Assembly: GCF_000372725.1 (NCBI RefSeq)
Contig: NW_005201298.1
Coordinates: forward strand, 21,936 to 55,734
Direction: 5' to 3'
Origin: Emiliania huxleyi CCMP1516
Taxonomy: Eukaryota; Haptophyta; Isochrysidales; Noelaerhabdaceae
Length of the DNA: 33,799 nucleotides
Shown here: one piece after another, positions 9,410-19,405 of the stretch
Numbering within the stretch: position 1 is the stretch's first letter
How the letters are laid out: each line of letters opens with the position of its first letter
The notes under the pieces: generated by a model
The model's input: only the letters and a program-made list of their open reading frames with translations
The model's database searches: none
Told to the model about the DNA's origin: nothing
Position numbers and translations under genes: made by a program

Positions 9410-11590
9410 CTAGGCGCCACAGCATTGGGCTTTAGGCGCCACAGCCTGACTGTGCAAGCTTCCGAGCAGACGGGTTTGGATGCTTTGCGCCGCATTCCTG
9501 GCGACCCGCCAAGAGCCTCCAGGGAGACGGCGGGTGGGTGGCTGAGCCGGCTCGGCTTCTAGGCGCCACAGCATTAGGCTTTAGGCGCCACAGCCTGAGC
9601 CCCGCCGGCGGTGAGGGTCCACCAGACGGGTACCAGCTGCCGGGGTGGCGACGGGGGGCACCGCCGCCAGGGCGGCGGGGCGCAGCGCAAAACCGCCACG
9701 CCGCCGCCGAGCATGCCGCAGCAGCGGACCGCGCCCAGCCTCTGGGCGCCACAGCATTGGGCTTTAGGCGCCCAGTCTGGGCCCCGCCGACGGTGAGGGG
9801 TCCGCCAGACGGGTGCCAGTTGCCGGGGCGGCGACGGGGTGCACTGCCGCCACGACCCGCCGAGATGCCTTGTCGCTATCAGGCGCAAAATCGCCACGCC
9901 GCCGCCGAGCATGCCGCAGCAGCGGACCGCGCCCAGCCTCTGGGCGCCACAGCATTAGGCTTTAGGCGCCACAGTCTGAGCCCCGCCGACGGTGAGAAGT
10001 CCACCAGGCGGGTGCCAGTCGCCGGGGCGGCGACGGGGTGCACTGCCGCCACGGCGGAGGGGCGCAACGCAAACCGCCACGCCGCTGCCGAGCGCGTCGT
10101 GACGGCCGACACGGCTCGGCTGGCAGCGCGCGTCGCAGAGGGCAAGAGGCGAGCGCGCCCCACCGCAGCGAGAGGCGCTGTCGGGCCCACCAGGACAGGC
10201 GCCGGGACAGCGACAGGGCGCACCGCCGCACGGCGGCGGAGCGCAACGCGAGCCGTCCTCGCTAAAGACCGCCGCCTCCGCGGAGTCAGGCAGCACCGAC
10301 CCAAGCCCCGCGATGAAGGCGATCATCAGCAGCGTGCGGAGGAAGTCCTCGCTAAAGACCGCCGCCTCCGCGGAGTCAGGCAGCACCGACCCAAGCCCCG
10401 CGATGAAGGCGATCATCAGCAGCGTGCGGAGGAAGTCCTCGCTAAAGACCGCCGCCTCCGCGGAGTCAGGCAGCACCGACCCAAGCCCCGCGATGAAGGC
10501 GATCATCAGCAGCGTGCGGAGGAAGTCCTCGCTAAAGACCGCCGCCTCCGCGGAGTCAGGCAGCACCGACCCAAGCCCCGCGATGAAGGCGATCATCAGC
10601 AGCGTGCGACCACACCGCCGCTGAGCGCGTCGTGGCAGCCGAAGGCGCCGCGGCTCGGCTGGCGACGCAAAGGAAGAGGCGAGCGCGCTTCACCGGCGGC
10701 GAGAGGCGCTGCCGGGCCCAGCAAATATGTGCGCCAGGACAGCGACGGGGCGCACCGCCGCCACGGCGGCAGGGCGCAACACGGAGCTGCCACGCCGCCG
10801 CCGAGCACGTCGCGGCGGCGAGCCGCGCCGCGGCTCGGCCGGCAGCGCGCGCCGCCGAGGGGTGGAGGCGGGCGCGCCCCACCGGCTGCGGGAGGGAGGA
10901 CTGTCAGGCCCAACAGGTGGGCGCCAAGACAGCAACGGGGCGTACCGCCGCCACGGCGGCGGAGCGCAACGCAAGCCGCCACGCCGCCGCCGTCGAACGC
11001 GCACTGGCACAAGATCGCGCCGCGGCCCAGCCGGCAGCGCGCGTCGCCGAAGGGGAGAGGCGAGCGCGCCCCACCGACGGTGAGTGGCGCTGTCGGGCCC
11101 ACCAAAACAGGCGCTGGGACAGCGACAGGGCGCACCGCCGCAACGGCGGCGGAGCACAACGCGAGCCGCCACGCCGCTGCTGATCGCGTCGTGGCAGCCA
11201 CAGGCGCCGCGGCTCGGCCGGCGCGCGTGTCGCCAAAGGAAGAGGCGAGCGCGCTTCACCGGCGGCGAGAGGCGCTGCCGGGCCCAGCAGATATGTGCGC
11301 CAGGACAGCGACGGGGCGCACCGCCGCCACGGTGGCAGGGCGCAACGCAGAGCTGCCACGCCGCCGCTGAGCACGCCGCGGCGGCGAGCCGCGCCGCGGC
11401 TCGGCCGGCAGCGCGCGTCGCCGAGGGGAGAAGGCGAGTGCGCCCCACCGACGGCGGGAGGAACTATCAGGCCTTAGGACAGTAACGGGGCGTACCGCCG
11501 CCACGGCGGCGGAGCGCAACGAGAGCCGCCACGCCGCCGCCGAGCACGCCGCGGGAAGCTCGAACGGCGTGTCGTGCATGGCGCGGCGGG
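9410..11590. repeat. Satellite of about 185-bp monomers
   Basis: The motif ACGGGGCGCACCGCCGCCACG recurs with variations near 9650, 9835, 10032, 10213, 10745, 10933, 11125, 11311 and 11487. Spacings are about 176-197 bp once the 355-bp insertion at 10254-10608 is subtracted. The left part additionally repeats TTTAGGCGCCACAG (9418, 9560, 9740, 9945). Long frames are open in several phases at once, but monomer length is not a multiple of three and no frame is kept across monomers, so I treat it as non-coding satellite DNA. Confidence 0.85.
10254..10608. repeat. 90-bp minisatellite, 3.9 identical copies
   Basis: GCTAAAGACC recurs exactly at 10261, 10351, 10441 and 10531, with no difference seen between units. 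It interrupts a satellite monomer between GCGAGCCG and CCACACCGCC. Because 90 is divisible by three, several frames stay open. The minus-strand frame gives a 30-residue repeat with a hydrophobic stretch (MIAFIAGLGSVL) and an acidic part (PDSAEAAVFSED). Confidence 0.95.
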
Positions 11591-11599
11591 ACGGATGAT

Positions 11600-12408
11600 T
11601 TAACGCCTCACCCAGGCGGGGACTGAGAGCAGTAGCGGGGCGCCGGGGGCGAGCAGGTAGAGGCGCTTATCCTCGACGCTGCGGCGGCCAGCGTCGCCGC
11701 GCAAGTAGGTCGCCGCATCGCGCGCCTCCTCCAGCCACTGCGGCCCCGCAACGTTGGGGGCGCAGAGCGAAGGGGGCAGCGCGCCCTCCAGCGCGAGCAC
11801 GTAGTCCTTAAAATAGCTCGCCAGTAGTTGCGGGTTAGCACTCGGGGGGAGGCCGTACGCGGAGACAGCCGCTGGCGAGAAGGTAGGGCCGCGCGCGCAG
11901 CCGCCGCCGGCCTCGCCGCAGACGCCGCGGCGCTGGCTCGGCGAGGCGCCCCGCGCTGCGCATGAGCAGCATCCCCCGCCAGCGCGGCCGCGGCGGCGAG
12001 GCCCCCCACCGGGAGGAGATCGGGCTCTTTCACCTCCAGCGCCGCTGGCGACACATCGAGGCGGTCGATCGCCAGCTGTAGTGCAGCCGAAGAGGAGAAG
12101 GGGGCCGCGTCGAGGAGCCCGCACGTGAGCAGCTCGTTCAGGAAGCGAGCCCACGCGGTTCCGGTGAGAGCGAGGTCCAGCGGGCAGACCATCGGGGCGG
12201 GAGTACCGGCGGGGGGCGCCGCGTCCGAGGCGCAGCCGCCGGCCAAAGACGCGCAGCATCGCGTGGTGCGCAAGCTGCACGCGCGCTGCTCCGCTCGGCG
12301 CAGCCGCAACCGGCCCCTAGCGGAGGACGGCAGTAGCCACCACCAGCGGGTGGGCAGCGGGGCCCTGGACGGGGGCGTCGGGCCCCGCGTGGACGCAGTG
12401 CAGATCAA
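11600..12408 (-). CDS. Hypothetical protein, 3' exons in two frames
   Basis: Two protein-like stretches lie on the minus strand in different frames. The first, about 12205-12000, reads VCPLDLALTGTAWARFLNEL and continues to VKEPDLLPVG. The second, about 11895 to the stop at 11600, reads GPTFSPAAVSAYGLPPSANP and ends LLLSVPAWVRR. An intron around 11900-12000 is needed to join them; several GC or GT donors are possible. I do not recognise the family. Upstream sequence toward 12480 is Arg-rich and probably intron. The gene abuts the satellite block on its 3' side. Confidence 0.4.
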
Positions 12409-12573
12409 TCGGCGGTACTGCCGCGGCCATCGCGCCCGACAGGGGCCGAGCGCGGCTCGCAGAAGCTCTCTTTATTCCCTAGTTCAAGCAAAGAAGGGGA
12501 GGGAGAGAGCGACGCGGCGAGCGCAGGCGGCGAGCGTGCACGTCGCCTGTGCGGCGTCTTGTTCACTCCCCTT

Positions 12574-12701
12574 TGAGCTACCTTTGTGCCCCCTTAGGGG
12601 CACCCCTCCTGCGCTGCGCGTATGGTCACCCCTCCCTTCCGCCCTGTTGTTTTGGATGCCCCGCTCCGAGAAAGCATGTCTCGCAGCTGCGAGAAAAGAC
12701 C
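12574..12701. repeat. 128-bp dispersed repeat, copy 2
   Basis: Same unit and orientation as 7902-8029, offset 4672 bp. It lies between the hypothetical gene ending at 11600 and the 3' end of the TIR gene. Confidence 0.9.
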
Positions 12702-12780
12702 ATTCTGTACATGTCTGGACGCTCCACAAACCCTATTGGGGACTCGGACGCGATGGATTACACGCTGCCAATACGGTATT

Positions 12781-14841
12781 CTACGGCTGCACTATTTGCT
12801 GCGGCTCGGCGGGGCGCCGCCGCACGAGGCGCGCCACCGCGATGCGGCGGCGGAGGAGCTGCCACCGCCGCTGGAGCGGTCCCGCATCGCAAGGCACGGC
12901 TCCCATGCTTGTTAGTATGAGGCGCAAGCTCACCGTGCGGTGCGCCGGAGCCGGGTAGAGCGGCACCGCCACCGTGTCGAAGAGCTTGTACGGCGGCTGC
13001 TGCAGCACCTGCGGCGTCTGCTGGAAAAAGTTGCGGAAAGGAACGCCGCCGCAGCTTGGCTCCTGTTCGTGGACCGGGGCGATGACGATGCCCCGGTCCA
13101 TCGCCGCCTGCACGAGGCGCGCGACGGCGCCGCCGGCGTCCAGGAAGGTCTTATCGTTCAGGTAGAGCAGGAACACTACGTGCCCGGAGAGCGGGGCCGC
13201 GTTGACTCCCTCGAGCGCCTCCTCCGCATCGCGGATCGCGACCGCCTCGGCGCTGGCGGTAGAGCCGCGTCCCTCCCCCGCCGCCGTCTCGACCAGCTCC
13301 GCTACATTGGCGGCGCCCTCGTTGCCGCTGCACACGAGGATGGTGACGGGGCCGCTGAAGGCAACGGGGCCCGCCTGGCCGGGCACCATCACTCCGTCGG
13401 CGAGCTCGGCCGGGCGGCTCGCGTAGTAGGGAGAGTGGCGCAGCATGCGCAGCACGACAGCCTTGAGCGACACGAGCTGAAAGGCGTTCACCCGCACCCA
13501 CACGATAGGCATCGCCTCCTCAAACACGCGCGCGAGCATCTCGTCTGGCCCGCGGTAGGAAGGGTAGCCAGGCGGAGCGACCTCGACGCAGTGCTCGCGG
13601 CACTCTGCCTTCAGCGCCTCGATCGAGGCGCCGCCCTTTCCTGTGTCTGCCTCAAAGATGGGGATGAAGGGCCGGTTCGAGCCGAGCGCCGCGTACAGCT
13701 CGCGGCGACAGTTGAAGCTCTTGAAGTATCCCGCGCTGAGGAAGACGAGAAAGGTCATCGCGTCCCTCACCGACTCCTCGAGCCTGCCCACGTCCTCGAG
13801 GTTGTCGACGTCGAGCCAGATCCGGACGCCGGGCAGTAGCAGCTGGAGTCGCCGCACGACGGTGTGGGTCTGGTCCTGGCCGGTTCCCCAGGCGTGCGAG
13901 ATGAAGCCGTGAAAGTGGCACTCGGGGGACAACTCTAGGACTGGGGGGCGGCCGGAGCAGACGAGGCGGACGGTGGGCATGCGGACGGCGCTGATTGTCT
14001 TGAAGAGGACGACGAGCAGCGACGCGATGAGCATTGCGGCGGCGAGCACGATGACAAACTCGCTCGCGCCGCGCGCGCTGTCGAGGCCCACGAGGGTCTT
14101 GCACATGTCCTCGTAAGCGGCGCTCTCGCACAGCTGAATCACCGTGCCGGAGGTGAAGCAACAGGCGAGCAACATATTGGCGGTGCACGCGAGGTAAAGG
14201 TCGTCGTCGCGCTTGAAGGGACGGGTGAGGGCGAGGACGGCGAGGTAGAGGGCCGAGACGACAGACGCGATGAAGAGGCGGAGGATCTTGCTCGAGCCGT
14301 CGTCTGTCTGGATGAAGAGCACCAGCGAAGCGAGGAAGAGCTTGCGGCCCAGATCGACGACCTCCCAGAAGAGGAAACGCGGGTCGTAGTCGCGCCAGAG
14401 GAAGCGGCAAGCTCGTGCCGTGGCCATGACTCGCTGCGCCCGCACCTCGGAGCGGATCGAGAGCAGGAGCGCCAGGAAGGCTAGCGGCACGAGCACCGGC
14501 CAGAGCACGAAGAACGCCCAGAAGTAGGCGTCGAGGCCGCTGTACTCGTCGTCGTCGGCGCTGCAGAGCACGTCGAGGTCGGCCACGAGGTAGCTGCGCC
14601 TCTCCCCGGTAAAGAGGTTGATGTCAAACGACTCGCACTGCTTCGCCTTGAAGATGGAGCGAGAGACGGAGGGCAGCACGAGGTAGGCAACGAGGATGGC
14701 CCAGTAGATCAGGCGGCGCAGCGTAGCGCGGACGACGTCGCGACGGAGGCTGTCGGCGCAACCAGACAGAGTCGGCGTCGCCCTACGCGTCGAACGCGGG
14801 ATGGGGTCACAGAGTGGGTCGGCAGACGCCGGCGCGCACAA
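12781..14841 (-). CDS. TRP-like channel domain fused to TIR (main exon)
   Basis: One 686-codon frame ends at 12781. Residues 45-290 hold about six hydrophobic segments with the layout of protist TRP-like/polycystin-type membrane regions: YLVLPSVSRSIF, then a Cys-bounded loop, YFWAFFVLWPVLVPLAFLAL, LFWEVVDLGRKLFLASLVLFI and LYLAVLALTRPFKRDDDLYL. Residues 308-400 are a TIR domain with FISHAWGTGQDQ, RIWLDVDNLED, FLVFLSAGYFKS and NCRRELYAAL; Glu381 is where NADase-type TIRs carry their catalytic glutamate. Residues 500-660 look like a second, divergent TIR-like unit (VVFLLYLNDKTFLDAGG, then TP..L..PPYKLFDTVAVPLY). It should sit in a membrane with the TIR part cytosolic. The frame opens at a TTG, not an ATG, so it is not the first exon. 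Ligand and enzymatic activity are unknown. Confidence 0.8.
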   Translation of the reverse strand: MCAPASADPLCDPIPRSTRRATPTLSGCADSLRRDVVRATLRRLIYWAILVAYLVLPSVSRSIFKAKQCESFDINLFTGERRSYLVADLDVLCSADDDEYSGLDAYFWAFFVLWPVLVPLAFLALLLSIRSEVRAQRVMATARACRFLWRDYDPRFLFWEVVDLGRKLFLASLVLFIQTDDGSSKILRLFIASVVSALYLAVLALTRPFKRDDDLYLACTANMLLACCFTSGTVIQLCESAAYEDMCKTLVGLDSARGASEFVIVLAAAMLIASLLVVLFKTISAVRMPTVRLVCSGRPPVLELSPECHFHGFISHAWGTGQDQTHTVVRRLQLLLPGVRIWLDVDNLEDVGRLEESVRDAMTFLVFLSAGYFKSFNCRRELYAALGSNRPFIPIFEADTGKGGASIEALKAECREHCVEVAPPGYPSYRGPDEMLARVFEEAMPIVWVRVNAFQLVSLKAVVLRMLRHSPYYASRPAELADGVMVPGQAGPVAFSGPVTILVCSGNEGAANVAELVETAAGEGRGSTASAEAVAIRDAEEALEGVNAAPLSGHVVFLLYLNDKTFLDAGGAVARLVQAAMDRGIVIAPVHEQEPSCGGVPFRNFFQQTPQVLQQPPYKLFDTVAVPLYPAPAHRTVSLRLILTSMGAVPCDAGPLQRRWQLLRRRIAVARLVRRRPAEPQQIVQP

Positions 14842-15822
14842 TGCCAGGCGCTCGCCGCCGGGGCGGGCTCCTCCTTCGGAAACTCCTTGATCGACGGCAG
14901 CGGCGCGCCGCCGGCCTCCGCCGGCTTGAGGGCCGTGGCGACCTTGGTGGCCGGCTTGAGCGACGGGTCGTTCTTGATGGCGCCGGTCTCGTCAACGGAG
15001 GCCTCCGCGCCAGACTCTGCCGCAGGGATGTCCTTCTTGAGGGCGCCCTTGACGGCGCCGGTGGGGGCCGTCGGTGGGCCGGTCGGGGGCGTAAACTTGG
15101 ACCAGAAAACGGCGGGCGGGCACGGAGCGTGGGTGGCGAACATGGCCTTGGCCTTGTCCGAGTTGACCGCGCCCGCGGCCTTTTCCGCGGCCGGGTCCTT
15201 CTTGAGGACGCCCTCCGGGCCAGACTTTGCCACGGAGATGTTGACGTTCTTGACGCCGCACGCCTGTGGGCGAGGGAGAGTACAGTACGCGCAGGCTTTC
15301 GGAGACGGGAGAGGATCATAATCCTGGTGTGCGCACGCGCACCTTGGCTCCGGGGAGCGAAGGCGACACCGACGCGGAGATGACGAGCGTGACGCGGCCG
15401 TCGTCAGCCGGCACGATTCCGACCTTCGCGGAGGACGTCATCGGCGAAAACTCGCCCTTGACGTTGCCGCCGCCCGCGTCAACGCCGTCCTTGAGCGGGA
15501 CAGGCTCGCCCTCGGACGGGACGTTGCCGGTGCCGGTGCTGGCGGTGCCGGTGCCGCCGGTGCCGGTGTCGATGCCATCCTTGAGCGAGACGGGCTCGGA
15601 GGGGATGCCGACGGCGTTGCCTCCGCCGGAGTCGATGGCGGTCGTGTTGTCTGCCAGAGACGCCTGTCAGCCACAGAACGCGAGAGGCTAGTCTTGCGTG
15701 CATACCCCCTCCCTGAGCCAGTGCAAATTAACGCACACCTGCTTGTCAGCAAGCGGCGGCGGAGGAGAGAGCTTGAGCACAAGCTTGTCACCGGCGGCCG
15801 GCACGAGCTCGAGTTTGAGCAT
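14836..15822 (-). CDS. Probable upstream exons of the TRP-like/TIR gene
   Basis: Three phase-0 exons read on the minus strand: 15822-15739 (ATG, LELVPAAGDKLVLKLSPPPP), 15663-15343 and 15263 to about 14836. The two joins use GT-AG (GCAG|GTGTGC to GACAG|GCG; CCAAG|GTGCGC to CCACAG|GCG). The product is low-complexity and extracellular-looking: repeated LKDG(I/V)D and LKKD(P/I) motifs, Gly/Thr-rich linkers, one APCPPAVFW segment. A short GC-AG intron (about 14835-14783) would join it in phase to the TIR-containing exon; that link is inference. If separate, it is an unrecognised gene. There is no convincing N-terminal signal peptide, so the true first exon may lie further upstream. Confidence 0.45.
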
Positions 15823-15924
15823 GTTGATCGAATTCCTGCAGAGAGTCAAGAAGCGGTTGAAGGTGGTGCTCGAGTGGCCCTAGCGGCTGCGGACACAGAG
15901 TGGCTAGAGAGCGTGGGCGGGGGG

Positions 15925-15990
15925 AGTGGTGTGGTGTGGTGTGGTGTGGTGTAGGGGTGTGGGGAGGGGTGGGCTGGGCTGGGTTATAAA
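15925..15990. promoter_or_regulatory. TGGTG repeat and TATA-like box
   Basis: Positions 15928-15952 are TGGTG pentamers, followed by GGGCT repeats and TATAAA at 15985-15990 (TTTATAA on the minus strand). It lies about 165 bp upstream of the minus-strand ATG at 15822, so it could be that gene's promoter. A TATA role in this organism is unproven. Confidence 0.25.
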
Positions 15991-16752
15991 GGCGATGGAG
16001 AAAATCTCGGGCAATCTCGGGCGACCTGGCCTAAAAAGACAGAAAGAAAATCAACGCGCCCGCGTGCCGCAGCAGGAGAGGAGACTAACGGGCTTCTTGA
16101 CTTGACCGGGAAGGTTCGAGCCTGAGAGAGTAGAGCTGCGCCTACGGGCAGCACGCCTCGGCGTTAGCGTCGCGACGACCGGCACACTCTCTCGTGTCCT
16201 CGGCGCTCGGACTGGAGCCGGGCAGCGATTGGCAAGCGAGCGGGCTGCGTCGCTCTCTCGCCGGAAAAGAGTGGGGGCAATCGGGCGGGTTCGCTCGGTT
16301 TAAGGGTGGGGAACGAGCGGCAGCGGCCGCGTCTCGCGGCTCCTCGATGGCAGCAGCCTCACCTGCGAACGGGAGGTGGCAGGCATTGTGAGGCCGAGAG
16401 GGGCGTAGCAGATTACGCTCGTGCCCCAAGCGAAGCGCATCGCATGGTGGGAGCGGAGAGGGAGCGGCGGGTTGCGCGAGCAGGAGGCGTCGCGCCGCTC
16501 GGGCGTGCAGCTCCCCGCGGCCATATGTGCGTCGACGCAAGCGCGAGCGGAACGGGAAAGGCGAGGGACCTGCGAGGGACCTGTGGCGTCGAGGGGAATG
16601 TGACGCGCGCTTTTGGATATCTATATGATAGCCAGCCTCGATCAAAAAGAGCGCCTTCGGCACTACTCTCTCGAGGTCTCGCGGATCTTATAAATCAGCC
16701 GAACGGCCACAGAAGGTTCACCGACACCAGGGAGAGAACGGGAGCCTCCAAG

Positions 16753-17134
16753 AAAAGAATTTTACAACAAAACTCCCCCTTCGCTGGGAATGTGGGGATT
16801 TATCTCGGCTTATGGGAAATGCTTATGCATCCTTTCGCCAGGGGAATATGGGGAACATCTCATGTTCACACTGTCGTCTGTGGCTGCAAACTGTGGCCGC
16901 GAAACCAAACAAAACCCTGGCCTCCTCACAGATTTTCGGCACGACGTACAGCGTCAGCGAAAATCAATTGGTGGACCCTGACGGCTCCTCACCGAGATAG
17001 CCGGCTCTCGGCGTCTCCGACACACACCTATGATCGAGTGTTTTTTCATATCAACGCGAATGGAAATTCTTCTCTTGCGCACCAGTCCCGTGCCAGTGTG
17101 TCCGTGCGAGGGAGCTTTGTTGTAAAATTCTTTT
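16753..17134. mobile_element. MITE-like element with 25-bp inverted termini
   Basis: The left end 16753-16777 and right end 17110-17134 are inverted repeats matching 24 of 25 bases (right end GGGAGCTTTGTTGTAAAATT followed by CTTTT). The interior is AT-rich and non-coding, total about 382 bp. A related single terminus occurs at 31904-31932. No target-site duplication is evident by eye. Confidence 0.5.
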
Positions 17135-17264
17135 GCTGTGTGTTAGAGTGCCGGCTCGCGGCTGCCGGGGTGTCTAAACACGGCGCAAGGCCCATGAGCC
17201 ATCCCAAGCTGCAGAAACGAGCTTTAGGCACTGAGATTATAGTGCGCGTGAGTGAGCTCATTAT

Positions 17265-17345
17265 GGTGCGCGCGGAGCGCGCTGGTGCTACTCGGACATA
17301 CGCGCGGAGCGCGCTAGCTAGACACACGCGCGGAGCGCGCCGGCT
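17265..17345. repeat. Three GCGCGGAGCGCGC motifs
   Basis: The near-palindromic 13-mer occurs near 17268, 17299 and 17330, spaced about 31 bp, each followed by a CT/GCTAG stretch. It could form short hairpins or be a degenerate tandem repeat. Confidence 0.6.
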
Positions 17346-17584
17346 AGGTACCGCGGAGCAAGCAAATCAACGCAACCGTTCCTTCGAATGCTGACGCCGC
17401 AAGTCGTTGCCGCCGGTTGCCAAAGTGCGCCTGGATTGCTCAGCAGCACAAGCTCCACGGAGCCAGCGAGCGCCGAGCGACATTGCCTTGACTGAGCCGG
17501 ACTGGGACATGTCGGCGGGCAAACTTGTAAAATGGTTCCGATAGCCGAGGTAGCTCCGGCGGACGTGAGAGCACGGCCTGACGA

Positions 17585-19141
17585 TCAAGCACGAGAGCGA
17601 CGAACGGAGGCGCAGATAACTGGCGGTGAACTCACTACCGAGAGGGCCTCAGGCTCGGACTGGACACCAACGCGGTATGGGTGGACGCTGGACAGATGAT
17701 GACGAGCGTGCCGAGCATGAGGCCGAGCTGGGAGCTGGTGTTGAGGGGGACGTGTAAATACACTCGGAATTCTCACTTTGGGACACGGGTGGTGGGGGTC
17801 CCGGGTGGTGGTAAAAAAGAAAGAAAGAAAACAGACAACCCAAGGTAGCGATGGGAGCACGGCACGCCGCCACCACACAGGGATTTTAAGGAGAGGGGTG
17901 TGGTGCGCTAGCCGTCGCCCACCCTTGGGCGTCCGCCTCTTCCTATCTCTCTTCGCAGTCCCTCGCCGATTCTCGCTGCAACCTTCATGCCACCTCGCGG
18001 TCGCCCCCTTCTCGTCGTGCTCTCCCTTGTCGCTTCTTCCTCTGTCGCGTCGCTCTCCTCTGCCTCGTTCTGCGACGCCGCCGCCGCCTGCCGGACGGTC
18101 CCTTGTTCTCGCGGCTTCTTTCGCCTTTCGGCGCAGCTCCGCCCTCCTTGCTGCATATGCTGGCCCCTCGAGTCTATCGAGCTCTCCTCGAGCAAGGACG
18201 AGTCTTCTGACGCCCACTGCTATCATTTGCTGCCCAGTCATGTGGTTGCTCAGGTCCACTCTCTCTTCGAACACTTGAGCCTTCACGGATGATGCCGGCG
18301 CTGGGGTCCCCTTCGGGTGCATCGTGACAGCTGACAGCGGGATTTCCACTGGTTCGTCCTCCTCGGAGTCGTCTTCCCCGGCTTCCTTCCGCTCGGCTCT
18401 ACGTTCGGTACGTTCGGCGTGGCTCACCCTCCATGCCGTGAACAGGCGCTTTATCCACCCTATATTCTTCTCTCGTTCCTCTGCCCGTGCCTTGGTCTTG
18501 TCGTTGTTTCGCACCCATGTCTGTATGGCAATCGAGGCTGCCTTCCCCACTACCTGTAGTTCACTCGTCACCTCTCCCGCGAGCTCCCTTCTCTTTCTTT
18601 CGGGTATGGAGTCCGTGAGTGCGGGTAGCGTGCAGGCAATCACGGGCGCTATTTTGTCGTACTCCTCTTCGGCGAGCGCTCCGAATCTAGACCCTATTGC
18701 CTTTAAGGAGGCTGCCACGCGTGGGGAGACCTCGTTGTGGTCCTGAAGCCGATGTTGCCGTGGAGGGGCCAGGAAAAGACCGATCTCGTGAACGCGAGAT
18801 GTCGCAAAGAGAAAAATGAAAAAGACGGGCGCCCCCCGCCCCTGCCACCCTCGGCGTGTGCCCCTATCAGTGTGCCTGTGGTAGACAGGACCAAGCAAGT
18901 GGGTGGCGAAGGCGCGCGTCGCTGGGAGCTCAGAGCCGCGTCCCCTGCTCGCCACCCCGACGCTCAAGGCGCCCGAGTCGAACGACAGGCGGCACGCGAA
19001 GACTGTTGCAATCCCGCCGATCCTGGAGAGATGACCGGTTGTTTTTTTCTTCTTTTTTCTAGTCCCGTGCCCAGTGATGCGCAGACAGTACTTCTCTTCA
19101 CAACAAAAACAAACTTTGGCGAGCCAACGCAGCTTACACAC
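17585..19141 (-). CDS. Hypothetical charged, helix-rich protein
   Basis: A long frame whose middle part, about 18745-18000, looks coding: SLKAIGSRFGALAEEEYDKI, then an Arg/Glu-rich helical stretch (RTERRAERKEAGEDDSEEDE), then VRRLVLARGELDRLEGPAYA. A possible acceptor TTCAG precedes GACCACAACGAGG at about 18745. The N-terminal and C-terminal thirds of the frame have unlikely composition (poly-Lys, Phe/Thr/Pro/His-rich) and are probably intron or UTR. I do not recognise a family. A retroelement Gag-like or nucleic-acid-binding protein would fit the charge pattern, but that is a guess. Confidence 0.35.
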   Translation of the reverse strand: MCKLRWLAKVCFCCEEKYCLRITGHGTRKKKKKTTGHLSRIGGIATVFACRLSFDSGALSVGVASRGRGSELPATRAFATHLLGPVYHRHTDRGTRRGWQGRGAPVFFIFLFATSRVHEIGLFLAPPRQHRLQDHNEVSPRVAASLKAIGSRFGALAEEEYDKIAPVIACTLPALTDSIPERKRRELAGEVTSELQVVGKAASIAIQTWVRNNDKTKARAEEREKNIGWIKRLFTAWRVSHAERTERRAERKEAGEDDSEEDEPVEIPLSAVTMHPKGTPAPASSVKAQVFEERVDLSNHMTGQQMIAVGVRRLVLARGELDRLEGPAYAARRAELRRKAKEAARTRDRPAGGGGVAERGRGERRDRGRSDKGEHDEKGATARWHEGCSENRRGTAKRDRKRRTPKGGRRLAHHTPLLKIPVWWRRAVLPSLPWVVCFLSFFFTTTRDPHHPCPKVRIPSVFTRPPQHQLPARPHARHARHHLSSVHPYRVGVQSEPEALSVVSSPPVICASVRRSRA

Positions 19142-19263
19142 GTCGCGGCAGTCGAGGTGTCCACCGCCTCTTACCCCAGTTGCACCGCGCGCGCAGCGCG
19201 GCGCCCGCGAGTCGCGCGACGTCCGACGACAACAGAGTCTTCCGTAGCCCGCAGCGCGAACTC

Positions 19264-19350
19264 GGAGCCTAGCGCAGCGCGAACTCGCCGTCTGAGCCTA
19301 GCGCAGCGCGAACTCGCTGTCTGAGCCTAGCGCAGCGCGGACTCGCTCCT
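19264..19350. repeat. 29-bp tandem repeat
   Basis: About three units of GCCTAGCGCAGCGCGAACTC followed by G(C/G)TGTCTGA, preceded by partial copies from 19235. Confidence 0.85.
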
Positions 19351-19405
19351 GTTCATAGCTGCGCAACCCTAGCCCGGCTCCATGTTTTCTTTTTGCGCAG
19401 CGGCG

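Larger units (their letters stand above)
16000..17584. other. Interval without a recognised gene
   Basis: A 362-codon plus-strand frame (16306-17394) has no protein-like composition. Apart from the MITE-like element and the GCGCGGAGCGCGC motifs listed separately, I see nothing. The interior of 16750-17140 is clearly more AT-rich than its surroundings. Confidence 0.5.

Noticed and set aside
10254..10608. CRISPR array
   Set aside because: Units are perfectly contiguous 90-bp copies with no variable spacers, and the genome is eukaryotic.
9538..11370. A 610-codon open frame on the plus strand
   Set aside because: It runs through satellite monomers and the 90-bp minisatellite. Composition is Arg/Ala/Pro-rich, several other frames are equally open, and monomer length is not a multiple of three, so no frame is conserved.
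16110..16125. B-box-like GGTTCGAGCC
   Set aside because: No A box at a suitable distance and no cloverleaf.
16306..17394. A 362-codon plus-strand frame
   Set aside because: No domain-like stretch, unlikely composition, and it crosses the AT-rich inverted-repeat element.
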